This document shows positions 8,240 to 16,462 of a DNA stretch of 47,841 nucleotides, piece by piece. Source of the DNA: Oligoflexales bacterium (GTDB taxonomy: Bacteria > Bdellovibrionota_B > Oligoflexia > Oligoflexales > RGVZ01); contig CANLUT010000008.1 of NCBI GenBank assembly GCA_947494335.1, positions 1 through 47,841 on the forward strand. Direction: 5' to 3'. The notes below the pieces were generated by a model. It did no database searches, was not told the origin of the DNA, and saw only the letters and a list, made by a program, of their open reading frames with translations. Both the position numbers and the translations under genes were made by a program. Positions within the stretch are counted from its first letter, which is position 1; every line of letters begins with the position of its first letter.

Positions 8240-8995
8240 ATGGCTAAAAAACCCAAGTCTCGCCTCGACGAGTCGCTCGTGAGGATCGGGCTGGCGGATG
8301 CCATTGAAACAGCTAAAGCACTCATTATGAGTGGTGACGTCGTCGTCGACGATCAGAGAGTTGATAAACCCGGAACACTAGTCTCTGAGGATGCAAAGAT
8401 CAGACTTAAGGATGATGGTCGCTTCGTCAGTCGAGGTGGCGACAAGCTACTGGCAGCTGTCGAAGACTTTGGTCTTTTAGATAGATTTAAAGACGCCAAG
8501 GTCCTCGATGTTGGCGCAAGTACAGGTGGCTTTACAGATTGTGTGCTGAGCTTGGGAGCAGCCCACGTGACAGCCCTTGATGTCGGTACAGCGCAACTAG
8601 CCTGGAAGCTTCGCCAGGACCCGCGCGTCACATCAATTGAAAAAACAGATATAAAAAAATTTGTTCCAAACGCCGGATCATCGTTTGACTGGGTTGTTGC
8701 TGACTTAAGCTTTACGTCTTTGGCGAAAATGATTCCAGACATCGTACGGGCTGCGCCCCGTGCAAAGATGATACTTCTTATCAAGCCACAATTTGAACTA
8801 CCAAGAGATTTAATCCCTGAAGGCGGCGTGGTCACCAATGATAAACATCGTCAATTGGCAGTCAGCCTCGTTGAAGAGGCCTGCAAAAAAGAAGGGTGTG
8901 TGGTAGACGGTCTAAAAGAGGCCAGAGTGACTGGCCGTCAAGGAAATCGAGAAATCTTTATATTGCTAAATCAAAATGCGACTCAAAAAGCTTAG
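8240..8995 (+). CDS. tlyA: TlyA-family rRNA 2'-O-methyltransferase
   Basis: 251-aa protein with an N-terminal S4 RNA-binding domain (SRLDESLVRIGLADAI...VVVDDQRVDKPG, residues about 7-60) and a C-terminal FtsJ/RrmJ-type SAM domain (VSRGGDKL, then LDVGASTGGFTDCVL, ALDVG, VADLSF, LIKPQFE). TlyA enzymes methylate 2'-OH groups of 16S/23S rRNA cytidines; older annotations call them hemolysin A. AGGA lies 9 nt before the ATG. The gene follows the PilZ gene by 22 nt and overlaps the convergent small gene by 4 nt at its 3' end. The length is normal for the family. Confidence 0.92.
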   Translation: MAKKPKSRLDESLVRIGLADAIETAKALIMSGDVVVDDQRVDKPGTLVSEDAKIRLKDDGRFVSRGGDKLLAAVEDFGLLDRFKDAKVLDVGASTGGFTDCVLSLGAAHVTALDVGTAQLAWKLRQDPRVTSIEKTDIKKFVPNAGSSFDWVVADLSFTSLAKMIPDIVRAAPRAKMILLIKPQFELPRDLIPEGGVVTNDKHRQLAVSLVEEACKKEGCVVDGLKEARVTGRQGNREIFILLNQNATQKA

Positions 8996-9258
8996 GAGGC
9001 GTAAAGGTGAGCCTCGCTTCGAATACAGTAGTAGAAATGCGCTGCATCCAATGCATCCACCCAAATGGTATCCTTACGATAATCGTAATGAGCATCAATA
9101 TGACGTAGCTTGATAGCCTCTAGAATAATATCTTCATCCAGATTGTAAGCCTCACTCATAGCGTCAATACTTAATTTGTTACCGCGATAGTCATCAGGAT
9201 TATGACCTAGTTCACGGAGTGCAAATTCAAAATCAGATTTCGAAACTTGTGGGGGCAT
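8992..9258 (-). CDS. Small protein with possible excisionase/MerR-like helix-turn-helix
   Basis: 88-aa cytoplasmic protein with an excellent ribosome site (AGGAGG 7 nt before ATG 9258), which argues strongly that it is expressed. The middle (LSIDAMSEAYNLDEDIILEA, then a basic/aromatic YDYRKDTIWVDALDAAHF) has the layout of an excisionase/MerR-type winged helix-turn-helix: helix, turn, helix, short wing with W, then an alpha segment. No partner recombinase is nearby, so a regulatory role is the more likely one. It overlaps the tlyA stop by 4 nt in convergent orientation. The DNA-binding call is tentative. Confidence 0.6.
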   Translation of the reverse strand: MPPQVSKSDFEFALRELGHNPDDYRGNKLSIDAMSEAYNLDEDIILEAIKLRHIDAHYDYRKDTIWVDALDAAHFYYCIRSEAHLYAS

Positions 9259-9415
9259 AGCGGGGCCTCCTGCAGTGAGTTAAGCCATCTGGGCAGTGCA
9301 TCTGCCCTAACTTGATTCTCACCTGCAAAGCCTTTAGGAGCAACGGGCAGAGAATTCCCGGCTGACTAATCACAGACACTCTTTGGCATAGCACTAATTC
9401 TAGGTACTTCCGCGA

Positions 9416-9436
9416 ACTAGGCAAGCAATGCCTAGT
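9416..9436. other. Perfect 8-bp inverted repeat in the intergenic region
   Basis: ACTAGGCA and TGCCTAGT flank a 5-nt loop. There is no T-run on either side, so it is more likely an operator for the divergent genes (8992-9258 minus, 9573 plus) than a terminator. The rest of the 314-nt gap 9259-9572 holds only this and the direct repeat at 9499-9571. Confidence 0.35.
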
Positions 9437-9498
9437 CAATAAAATACTCGTTATTCAACATATCTGTCCCGTCATAGTGGGATCACTCGTCCTCATCT

Positions 9499-9571
9499 GA
9501 TAAAATCAAAAGGCAGTAAGTTGTCAGTGATAACGGTCACACAAAAAAGTGAGATAAAGTCAAAAGGCAGT
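9499..9571 (+). repeat. Direct repeat with duplicated ribosome site
   Basis: A 19-bp sequence (GATAAARTCAAAAGGCAGT) occurs at 9499-9517 and 9553-9571 with one mismatch, 54 bp apart. The second copy supplies the AAGG ribosome site for ATG 9573. The first copy is followed by AAGTTG instead of a start codon in that position, so it looks like a small local duplication of the gene front. Confidence 0.6.
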
Positions 9572-9572
9572 C

Positions 9573-10463
9573 ATGATCTTGGAATTTAAAAGGCAAGCAA
9601 TCAAAACCTTAGTGTGGACGTCTATCATCGCAGAAATTACTGCGTGCCAGATTGTCAGCCGAAACAACAACAAGACTCCACCGGAAATTGCCCAGGACCC
9701 TGCCATAAACTTAATAGAAAAGGTAATTAACAAAGAGTTTCTGCCAGCATTAACTGATTCCCGCCGAGCACTGATGATTTTCGATACGGTCAATATTGAA
9801 AAAAATCAGCGAAGTGGACTTAGCGAGTACGTCTTTGAACTAGAAAAATCATTTCTTTCGACAGCCCAGGCAAGCACAAATAAATCGAAAGCTACTGAAA
9901 ATGAAGATTTCACCGAGGTATTTGTTCCTTTTCTGGTTGGCAAAAAGGAACGAACACTTGTCGGGCGACTAGCCAAAAACCGAGAGGATAAAAATGGCTT
10001 TAATGACAGCTTTGGAATTGCAATCCAGACGCCAGCGAAAATGTCTGACACCAGAACCTTAATTAGCCGAACCACGGAAGGCCCCGTAGGATCAAACGAA
10101 TCGTACTGGTTTTTTGACATGCCTGCCTTTAACTCCTTTTTGCAGGATCTTCGGGAAAGCACGTCCGACATTCTCGATCCATATTTGAGCCTGCAATTCA
10201 CTACATTCAATAAAACTTTGATGGTTACAGTTTGGTCAGAAAAGCCAAAAAAAGGTCCCTTTGACATTAATTGGACCGCATTTCGAGGCGAATCAGACCT
10301 GACAAAAGATGGGCGTCTATCAATCTCATTACTGACAACCTGTAACGGCGTTGACAGATTTGTTGAATTTGAGCTTGACACAAAAAATATGCCCTCATCG
10401 ATTACTGAAGCTGTCAATAAATCAATTCTGACTAAGGCAGATCCTAAATGCATAAAAAATTAG
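9573..10463 (+). CDS. Predicted lipoprotein of unknown function
   Basis: 296-aa protein, first gene of a four-gene operon. A basic N-terminus and hydrophobic stretch end in the lipobox I-T-A-C (Cys25). The mature part is polar, with mixed helix and strand; CNGVDRFVEF and a Cys near the C-terminus could form a disulfide. No family recognised. AAGG, 5 nt before ATG, lies inside the second copy of a local direct repeat. The coding region is visibly richer in A/T than the flanking tlyA region. It overlaps the next gene by 16 nt. Confidence 0.65.
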   Translation: MILEFKRQAIKTLVWTSIIAEITACQIVSRNNNKTPPEIAQDPAINLIEKVINKEFLPALTDSRRALMIFDTVNIEKNQRSGLSEYVFELEKSFLSTAQASTNKSKATENEDFTEVFVPFLVGKKERTLVGRLAKNREDKNGFNDSFGIAIQTPAKMSDTRTLISRTTEGPVGSNESYWFFDMPAFNSFLQDLRESTSDILDPYLSLQFTTFNKTLMVTVWSEKPKKGPFDINWTAFRGESDLTKDGRLSISLLTTCNGVDRFVEFELDTKNMPSSITEAVNKSILTKADPKCIKN

Positions 10464-11317
10464 ACTATGCCCCAGCAAAGAAATATTTTTTTATTTTCGC
10501 AACCTTTTGTCTCATCTTTTTTGCGATTGGCTGTAAGTCTATTGACGACGAAGTCACCCTAGACGATCATCTGGCAAATTTAATGAATAATCGAGAGTAC
10601 TCGGACGTCATCTCGACAATAGACAACCTGCCGGAAGCAAAGAGAGCAAGACCTGAATATCTTCTATATCGCGCCCAAGCATTTTGCGGCAAAGCTGGAT
10701 TTGACTTTGTCGCGCTTACCAAGGTTGGGAATAAAGCCCTGAATTTCAGTGAGCTAGAGCGCTCATTCTCACGGATTTTGAAAACAGAGAGCTCTCCAAA
10801 TGGAACCATCCAAGCGTCAAGTCTCAGCGCGGTGAGATCCTTGGTGTCGTTTGCAGGCTATATGAATATCGTGAGCGATTTTCCAAGCATCAAAGAAAAT
10901 GGGCGCACGTTACTCATGGAAAGCCTTCTTACGTTAAAGAAAATACCAGAAAAATCAGGTGAGTATTATCGGAAATCACTGGCTCAGTCTTTTATTCTGC
11001 ATTCGGTTTTAGCGTTGAACTCTGTTAAATCATCACTCCGACAGGATGCCGCAAGCAACGATGCTCTAGACATTTTTTGCTATATCGACGCCCAAAAATT
11101 CGCCTCTGAGATTCTATGGATTTTAGATCATATAAACGGCGCTCTTACGTCTGCCGAATTGATCAGGAAGATCTCCCCTGACTCTTCGCAGAAGCCAAGC
11201 AACCTAGAGGCCATCAGAATTAAAATCAAGCAATTGCAAAGCGATCCCGGAAATACTTCACCAAGCACCGTATCGTCCACGATCCTTGCCGCTCAAGCAA
11301 TACAATGCAAGTTATGA
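10448..11317 (+). CDS. TPR-like lipoprotein, probable paralogue of 1905-2636
   Basis: 289-aa lipoprotein: basic N-terminus, hydrophobic FIFATFCLIFFAIGC with lipobox A-I-G-C (Cys about 29). The mature start (LANLMNNREYSDVISTIDNL, then YLLYRAQAFCGKAGFDFVAL) aligns by eye with the TPR-like segment of the lipoprotein at 1905-2636, including the AGxD turn. The rest is helical. It overlaps the preceding gene by 16 nt and is coupled to the next by an ATGA overlap, so the four genes are one operon. It may act with the barrel-like protein that follows, as the 1905/2633 pair does; this is inference. Confidence 0.65.
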   Translation: MHKKLDYAPAKKYFFIFATFCLIFFAIGCKSIDDEVTLDDHLANLMNNREYSDVISTIDNLPEAKRARPEYLLYRAQAFCGKAGFDFVALTKVGNKALNFSELERSFSRILKTESSPNGTIQASSLSAVRSLVSFAGYMNIVSDFPSIKENGRTLLMESLLTLKKIPEKSGEYYRKSLAQSFILHSVLALNSVKSSLRQDAASNDALDIFCYIDAQKFASEILWILDHINGALTSAELIRKISPDSSQKPSNLEAIRIKIKQLQSDPGNTSPSTVSSTILAAQAIQCKL

Positions 11318-12420
11318 GAAAAAAATATAAATCAATCTTTCTTTGTACGATGTCAGCATCCTCACTTGCAGGGCGCGCAGGCGCACAGGAGTCTATCCCC
11401 GTAAGGCATATAGTTGGCATTCACGACACCCCCTCCAGCAACCTGACAAACGGAATTTGCCCCCAACTATATTCAACGACTGTTGGCGCCGTTTGTTCCA
11501 TAAATGAATCAACAGCTCCAGGTAGTGCAAAAATAGAGATGGACGCCATTGGAAAATTCGACGAGAAAACCTACGACGACTTCCACAAATTAGAAACAAA
11601 ACCAACTAGTGAATTAGTTCAAAAGTTTTTTTCATCAAAAAAATTCGACTCTGCATCCGGAATTGCCACAATTAGCAGCTACTTTAATCGTAGTCATATT
11701 TCATTCACGCCTATTCGACTAGTACAAGCCTACTACTTAACAAATCCGGTTTTCCCCGAAGTGCACTACATTCGGGCGATGGATAGCATCCTATCCTTAC
11801 AACACACTTTCCAGACAGAACTCCAACCGTTAAGTCAGTCCTTCAGACCAGGCCAACTACTCCTCAGTATCAAGCCCTGGATCATCCAACGTAATCGCGA
11901 CTATTTAGATGCAGACTTATCGGATATTCTCGCTGGAACAAAAACAAAAAAAAGCTCATCATCACTTCATCAAGATATCAATATAGCCGTTCGATACTCT
12001 CCTGGGACTCCTTGGTTTCGCGGAATTTCTCTCTCGGCAAAAAATCTAAATGGATCACGCGCCTGCGCTGACTGTGATGATCATCTTCTAGATATTGACA
12101 CGGAATTACGGCGCACCTTTCAGATCTCTGCCGACTTCGGGGGCTCATTTCCCGTAGGCGCATTTATCCTTGGAGTCGGCGTCGAAAGTCAGTCGGAAGA
12201 CGAGGCCAAAACACCCGCCAAGCTCAATGCGACTGCTGTCTACAAGCTTACATCATTTGGATTTTACTCTGCATTCAACGAGACAATTACAAAAGTTGGT
12301 TTTCTTTATCATGGCGACTTTTACAAAAGCGGAATTATTTATACAAATGAAAAGCAAGTCAATACACTTCGGTTTGAGAGGAAAAATGAGACATTTCTTG
12401 TTGTTGGTTGTTCTCTGTAG
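11314..12420 (+). CDS. Secreted, probably outer-membrane barrel-like protein
   Basis: 368-aa protein; ATG 11314 overlaps the previous stop (ATGA) and is preferred to ATG 11305. Signal peptide MRKKYKSIFLC...AGA with cleavage near AGAQ. The mature part shows alternating strand-like segments (ISLSAKNL, FQISADFGGSFPVGAFILGVGV, VYKLTSFGFYSAF) and ends LVVGCSL. Cys pairs are present (ACADC). No family recognised. The position after a TPR lipoprotein mirrors the barrel/lipoprotein pair at 1905-3760. The last 35 nt contain the ribosome site of the next gene. Confidence 0.6.
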   Translation: MRKKYKSIFLCTMSASSLAGRAGAQESIPVRHIVGIHDTPSSNLTNGICPQLYSTTVGAVCSINESTAPGSAKIEMDAIGKFDEKTYDDFHKLETKPTSELVQKFFSSKKFDSASGIATISSYFNRSHISFTPIRLVQAYYLTNPVFPEVHYIRAMDSILSLQHTFQTELQPLSQSFRPGQLLLSIKPWIIQRNRDYLDADLSDILAGTKTKKSSSSLHQDINIAVRYSPGTPWFRGISLSAKNLNGSRACADCDDHLLDIDTELRRTFQISADFGGSFPVGAFILGVGVESQSEDEAKTPAKLNATAVYKLTSFGFYSAFNETITKVGFLYHGDFYKSGIIYTNEKQVNTLRFERKNETFLVVGCSL

Positions 12421-13075
12421 CCTGATTTTTGATCGGCCTGCATGGGCCATCACAGAACCTGTCAGGCCTACAGAAAAAAAAGAAAAAATTGATCTATGGA
12501 GCACTCCCTATAATGAGGCGCTTCGCATTGAACGCCGCGCCTTTAATCAAAGAAGCAGTCTTGAGAAAATTGTGGGCGGGACTCTAGCTTTCGCACTTGG
12601 AACGTACGGATACTATAATGACGACAACCAGCAAATAGCAGGAAAACTTATCTATTCCGCAACCCAGAGCGGTGGAATTCTAGCGCTTTCTGACGGAATT
12701 ATCGGACTCAGTTCTTCGAGCACAGTCATCGCCTTGGACAATGCATTTCAAAAAAAAGGAGAGCTGACGTATTCCGACTACAAGCGAATCGTCGTTCAAT
12801 CTCGCCAAGCCTCAGAATTAGGGGAAATTAGAAAGACAGCAATTTCAACTGGACTTCTGGCGATTCTATATGGGTACAACACCTACAAAGAAGGCTCCGG
12901 GAATCAAGTTCTGAGAAACACTTTTGGGTTTCTTGCTTTTAATTTCACGCTATTCTCAGGGGTCAGCTTTTACAGATGGATTAATTTTGAGGAAATCGCT
13001 CCCACGCAGCCGAAAATTCAAATCGGAGCTTCGATTAACTCAGGTTCATCAGTCTCTATTAAGTATGACTTCTGA
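12386..13075 (+). CDS. Exported membrane protein, unknown
   Basis: 229-aa protein. The start is taken at ATG 12386, where GAGAGG lies 4 nt upstream and a clear signal peptide begins (MRHFLLLVVLC, cleavage near AWA). A longer frame from 12170 would overlap the previous gene by 250 nt and bury that signal peptide. Four further hydrophobic stretches follow (around TLAFALGTYGYY, GILALSDGIIGLS, TGLLAILYGYN, FGFLAFNFTLFSG). Last gene of the operon; overlaps the previous gene by 35 nt. Convergent with the patatin gene across 51 nt with no obvious terminator. Function unknown. Confidence 0.65.
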   Translation: MRHFLLLVVLCSLIFDRPAWAITEPVRPTEKKEKIDLWSTPYNEALRIERRAFNQRSSLEKIVGGTLAFALGTYGYYNDDNQQIAGKLIYSATQSGGILALSDGIIGLSSSSTVIALDNAFQKKGELTYSDYKRIVVQSRQASELGEIRKTAISTGLLAILYGYNTYKEGSGNQVLRNTFGFLAFNFTLFSGVSFYRWINFEEIAPTQPKIQIGASINSGSSVSIKYDF

Positions 13076-13126
13076 TCCCCGGTGAGCCATTATCAAAATT
13101 TTGGTTATCTAGATCAGGGTTTTACT

Positions 13127-14806
13127 TCAGTTACAACCAATAATCTTTCGACCACTCTTGTCCACCGAAGGCCACGTCGAAAAATGCGATCCTCGCGTCA
13201 CCAATGGGGCCTGCCAGCTATCAAGCGCAATGTCTGATTGCTCCTGAGCAGCAAATTTATTCCAATCCGTACACCAGACTCCGTTGGCATCTCTTAACGC
13301 GGAGGAGTAAGAACTTGATTCAGCATCGAGACTATAAATCCTGTCGTAGTCAGCTTCTGGCATACCAAGCAATTCGGCGAGACCGAAACGAGGTCGACCC
13401 TCAAACGGTCTGCCTTTCGTTATAAATGAGGTTTCACCCGTCCGACGAGTGAGATAAATGACCTCCTTACAACCCGCGAATCGAAGCACCTGCACTGGAT
13501 GCAGGTCAGCCCAACCGCCAAGAGAGACAGCACCGGCTGCGGATTCATCAGGACCGAATTCAACCACTTTACCCAATGACGGCTCACGCGGTGATTTTTC
13601 CAATATCTCACGCCATGTTTTCGGATACCCTAACCCAACCGCCTTTTGCGCCTTAGCATCTGTCGACGAATTACGCCACGAGTGAATCAAATTAGACGGT
13701 AACCCCGAACTGGTCCAATATCCAAATTTGACCGTCTCAAAGTTTAGTGCGAGCTTTCGATCAAGTCCGGATTGGTACTGCTGATCGTAGCTTTTCAGTG
13801 CATTAACTCCATCAGCGTCCTGAACGACCGAGGTGATCATGATACTAGCCATTCCCAGTCCTGGTGGCTCCTTCAGACGCGAGCTTTCACGCTTTTGATA
13901 CACCGAGCGCCAAGTGCGCACGAGACTGGTAAAAGCCTCCCCACAGGTGCCGACTCTAGCCTTTCGAATCGCAATTTCCTTCCAGAGCAAATCAGACGTC
14001 CCCGGGGAGCAATCATTCAAAAAATCCTTAAAACGAAGCTGGTCGACCTCTCGTCCAGCATAGAAGTCGCCTACACGTCCGATCATCCCCACAAAGTATG
14101 GGAAATTAATCAGACCTGGCCTAAAGAAGACGTCGGGATCCGTAGCATCCAAGTCTACAAGAGAAAGAGCTGCTTTACGCACTTCCAAAACACGATTTTT
14201 AAATCCGCCGTATTCAACATCAGCAGTGGGCTGAAGCATTCGTAGAATATCAGGATTGACGAGAGCCTTGATATCATCAGAGCTAAGAGCCGTTTTCAAA
14301 CTAGCTGCTAATTTAGTCAAATCCGAGGTCGGAACTTCAAACACCTTGTGTGATCTCAATTTTTGACCGATGACCACCGCTGATTGCAGTGATTGCCACT
14401 CAGGTTCTGTTGAAAGTTGCTCCGCAAAACCAACAAGAGACTTTAACAATAATGCGACAGCATCCTTTCGGCTCATTGCGTCAAGGCCGATAACACCAGG
14501 GTTCATAAGCATACTTTCATAGATAAAAGTAGATATGGTTGCTGAACTTCCGCCAGCGATCGCATCGATGACACCCCATTGTGAGGTAAGCCGCGCAAGA
14601 CCGGTGGCATGGGCGACGATATGGGTTCCGTTACCCCGCAAGGCTACACATCTTTCAAGGCGAAGATTTTTATCATCTCGTAACTCAGCCGTAGGTTTGC
14701 GCTCCTTACAAGCAGATACACCCAGCATTGCAAAACACAATAAAAGAATCGCAAAAAAGCTGGTTCGGCGAAGCATGGACAGATCAGTCTTAATTAGGAT
14801 TGTCAT
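13127..14806 (-). CDS. Patatin-like lipoprotein with altered active-site residues
   Basis: 559-aa lipoprotein: signal peptide with lipobox V-S-A-C (Cys33). The domain that follows has the patatin-phospholipase layout: a Gly-rich oxyanion segment (ALRGNGTHIVAHATGL, about 55-70), then the nucleophile elbow AIAGGSSAT (Ser87). The usual G-x-S-x-G is G-G-S-S-A here. The later D-G-G motif region reads VSLGGWADLHPV, so the residue aligned with the catalytic Asp is Leu. It may be a divergent lipase or an inactive relative. ATG 14806 is chosen because AAGGGG lies 8 nt upstream, inside the end of the DUF4301 gene; an internal ATG at 14776 is possible. Probably outer- or inner-membrane anchored. Confidence 0.75.
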   Translation of the reverse strand: MTILIKTDLSMLRRTSFFAILLLCFAMLGVSACKERKPTAELRDDKNLRLERCVALRGNGTHIVAHATGLARLTSQWGVIDAIAGGSSATISTFIYESMLMNPGVIGLDAMSRKDAVALLLKSLVGFAEQLSTEPEWQSLQSAVVIGQKLRSHKVFEVPTSDLTKLAASLKTALSSDDIKALVNPDILRMLQPTADVEYGGFKNRVLEVRKAALSLVDLDATDPDVFFRPGLINFPYFVGMIGRVGDFYAGREVDQLRFKDFLNDCSPGTSDLLWKEIAIRKARVGTCGEAFTSLVRTWRSVYQKRESSRLKEPPGLGMASIMITSVVQDADGVNALKSYDQQYQSGLDRKLALNFETVKFGYWTSSGLPSNLIHSWRNSSTDAKAQKAVGLGYPKTWREILEKSPREPSLGKVVEFGPDESAAGAVSLGGWADLHPVQVLRFAGCKEVIYLTRRTGETSFITKGRPFEGRPRFGLAELLGMPEADYDRIYSLDAESSSYSSALRDANGVWCTDWNKFAAQEQSDIALDSWQAPLVTRGSHFSTWPSVDKSGRKIIGCN

Positions 14807-14812
14807 ATCGTA

Positions 14813-16402
14813 TCACCCCTTATGATGATGATTAGCTGGTTTCTCAAGGGACCAAAATTGCGAAGTCCTGCTAGCAGCGTCGAAAATTGTCTTATGCGGA
14901 TTGAACAAAAAACGAGGTACTTCCGTGAAGATAACGTTGCAATGTCTGCTACTACCTAGAAGTTCGTAAAGTATCGACTCCTGGTAGAACACATCGCGTC
15001 CGCGCCAGGATTTTTTTGCAATGAGCCAGAAAGGATGCCCCTCCCACGAGGCCAAAGTCGCCTTGTTGGGAATCTCTGCAGCAACGAATACGGGATTGAA
15101 ATGGGTAGCCAAACGGGGATCCTCAAGAAACTTTTGGCGATCATCGGCCGATGCATGAGGCACTTCCAGACAAAGCTTTTGTGTGGCGCCATCGACCTCA
15201 GCAAAAACACATGTACCACCCACATCCTTTTGAGTGTTGGGCACCTGCCCCATGATCACCAAGGGACGATTCCAAGCACCAATGTCAGTCGGATAAGCAC
15301 CCGAACTATGAAAAAGAGACTCAAGCACGGCTTTCAAGGCGTTCTTAGGATCAGTCACTTTGATAGACCAAAGGTTTAAAAGCTCAAGCGCTCTACTTTC
15401 AGCAAAAGCCGTATCCGTTGATTTAAGAGCCCCCCGAATTCCATCTATCAACTCGAGTGTTTTCCGAAAAACATTTAAAAATTTCCTCGTCGCCTCTACA
15501 ACCTCTCCTGACGTTCCAGAAACATTGTCAATATTTCTAATGAAGACGCCTCTAGCCTCAGGAAAATCAATTTTTACATCTGGTAGCAAATTGGCCAAAG
15601 ACCCATGTCCTGCAGGAACGCTGCTAGGTTGCCCTTCAGCGTCCAAAGCAATTTTCCCTTCATGATCAAATCTGACGGTTGCCAGGGCTGCGCCCTGCTC
15701 GTAACACTTCACATCACTACTGGTCATGAGCGACGAAGAAACTCGCAAAAGATCATTCTGCCGCCCAGGAGGGCACACATAAATCTCGCCTGCAAAGTCA
15801 CCAACAGCCTGATGTTCGAGTAATTTCGTTTCAAAAAAAGTCAAACCATCCAAAACCGCTGGGTATAAAGCCTTTGGCGACTCCATCTCTCTTAATAGAT
15901 CCGCAGCAAGCGCTTCAGGAATAGAACCGGCATTGGCCTCAACAAGCTCCACCAATTGATGAAATGCTCGCGGGAGCGGACAAGATAAAATTTTCTGTTT
16001 GATCAATTCTCTTACAATCTGATTTATAGCCGGAGTATTTGCGCTTCGCAATGCGTCCATCAGGGGCTGTAAAGGCAGAAGATACCGACTAGACGCCCCA
16101 GCTGCAGGAACGAATGCTACGATCCCAATATCGGCATTATCTCGATACTCACTCGAAGGAAGAGGACAAATGCCACCGTTATCGAATCGGCAAGAGTCGA
16201 TAATTTTGAAAAATCGTCCCTGCGCACTGGAGAGGAACGAGTGAATATTTTTTTGATGGGCTTTCACGGCATCGATATCAAGCCCCATAGCTCTGATCCG
16301 ATCCACAAGATCCTGAGGCAAAATATTATTACTTGGTGAGCCAGAAGACCCGTTCAATGAAAACCTCAAAATAGAGAAAATGCCGTTTTTAACGAATCCC
16401 AT
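14813..16402 (-). CDS. DUF4301 family protein (nucleotidyltransferase-like)
   Basis: 529-aa cytoplasmic protein matching the DUF4301 layout (PF14134): N-terminal QDLVDRIRAMGLDIDAVKAH, a sugar-nucleotidyltransferase-like loop VPAAGASSRY (about 98-107), a GHGSLANLL motif, an IRNIDN motif, and a late segment with WNRPLVIMG and KSWRGRDVFY. Family length is about 500 aa, so it is complete. The fold resembles GT-A nucleotidyltransferases, but the reaction is not established. It is 6 nt upstream of the patatin-like gene and supplies its ribosome site, so the two are cotranscribed. No signal peptide. Confidence 0.78.
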   Translation of the reverse strand: MGFVKNGIFSILRFSLNGSSGSPSNNILPQDLVDRIRAMGLDIDAVKAHQKNIHSFLSSAQGRFFKIIDSCRFDNGGICPLPSSEYRDNADIGIVAFVPAAGASSRYLLPLQPLMDALRSANTPAINQIVRELIKQKILSCPLPRAFHQLVELVEANAGSIPEALAADLLREMESPKALYPAVLDGLTFFETKLLEHQAVGDFAGEIYVCPPGRQNDLLRVSSSLMTSSDVKCYEQGAALATVRFDHEGKIALDAEGQPSSVPAGHGSLANLLPDVKIDFPEARGVFIRNIDNVSGTSGEVVEATRKFLNVFRKTLELIDGIRGALKSTDTAFAESRALELLNLWSIKVTDPKNALKAVLESLFHSSGAYPTDIGAWNRPLVIMGQVPNTQKDVGGTCVFAEVDGATQKLCLEVPHASADDRQKFLEDPRLATHFNPVFVAAEIPNKATLASWEGHPFWLIAKKSWRGRDVFYQESILYELLGSSRHCNVIFTEVPRFLFNPHKTIFDAASRTSQFWSLEKPANHHHKG

Positions 16403-16462
16403 TATGCCACGAAGGCGGGTCGCAAAACAGCCAAAAAGGGCAAAGATTACTGCTTATTCAGC

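Noticed and set aside
8353-8838. 161-codon antisense frame inside tlyA
   Set aside because: tlyA is unmistakable by its S4 and FtsJ motifs; the antisense frame is a shadow.
8240-8995. Calling TlyA a hemolysin
   Set aside because: The S4 plus FtsJ architecture is that of an rRNA methyltransferase; the hemolysin name is historical.
9007-9114. GTG frame on the plus strand with AGGAGG 7 nt upstream, just after tlyA
   Set aside because: Only about 36 codons and entirely antisense to the well-supported small gene at 8992-9258; the ribosome-like sequence is the complement of that gene's last codons.
9806-10453. 215-codon antisense frame inside the lipoprotein gene
   Set aside because: The plus-strand frame has a lipobox, a ribosome site and operon overlaps; the antisense frame has none of these.
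12170-12385. Longer start for the 12386 gene
   Set aside because: It would overlap the preceding gene by 250 nt and place the signal peptide at residue 73; the ribosome site is at 12386.
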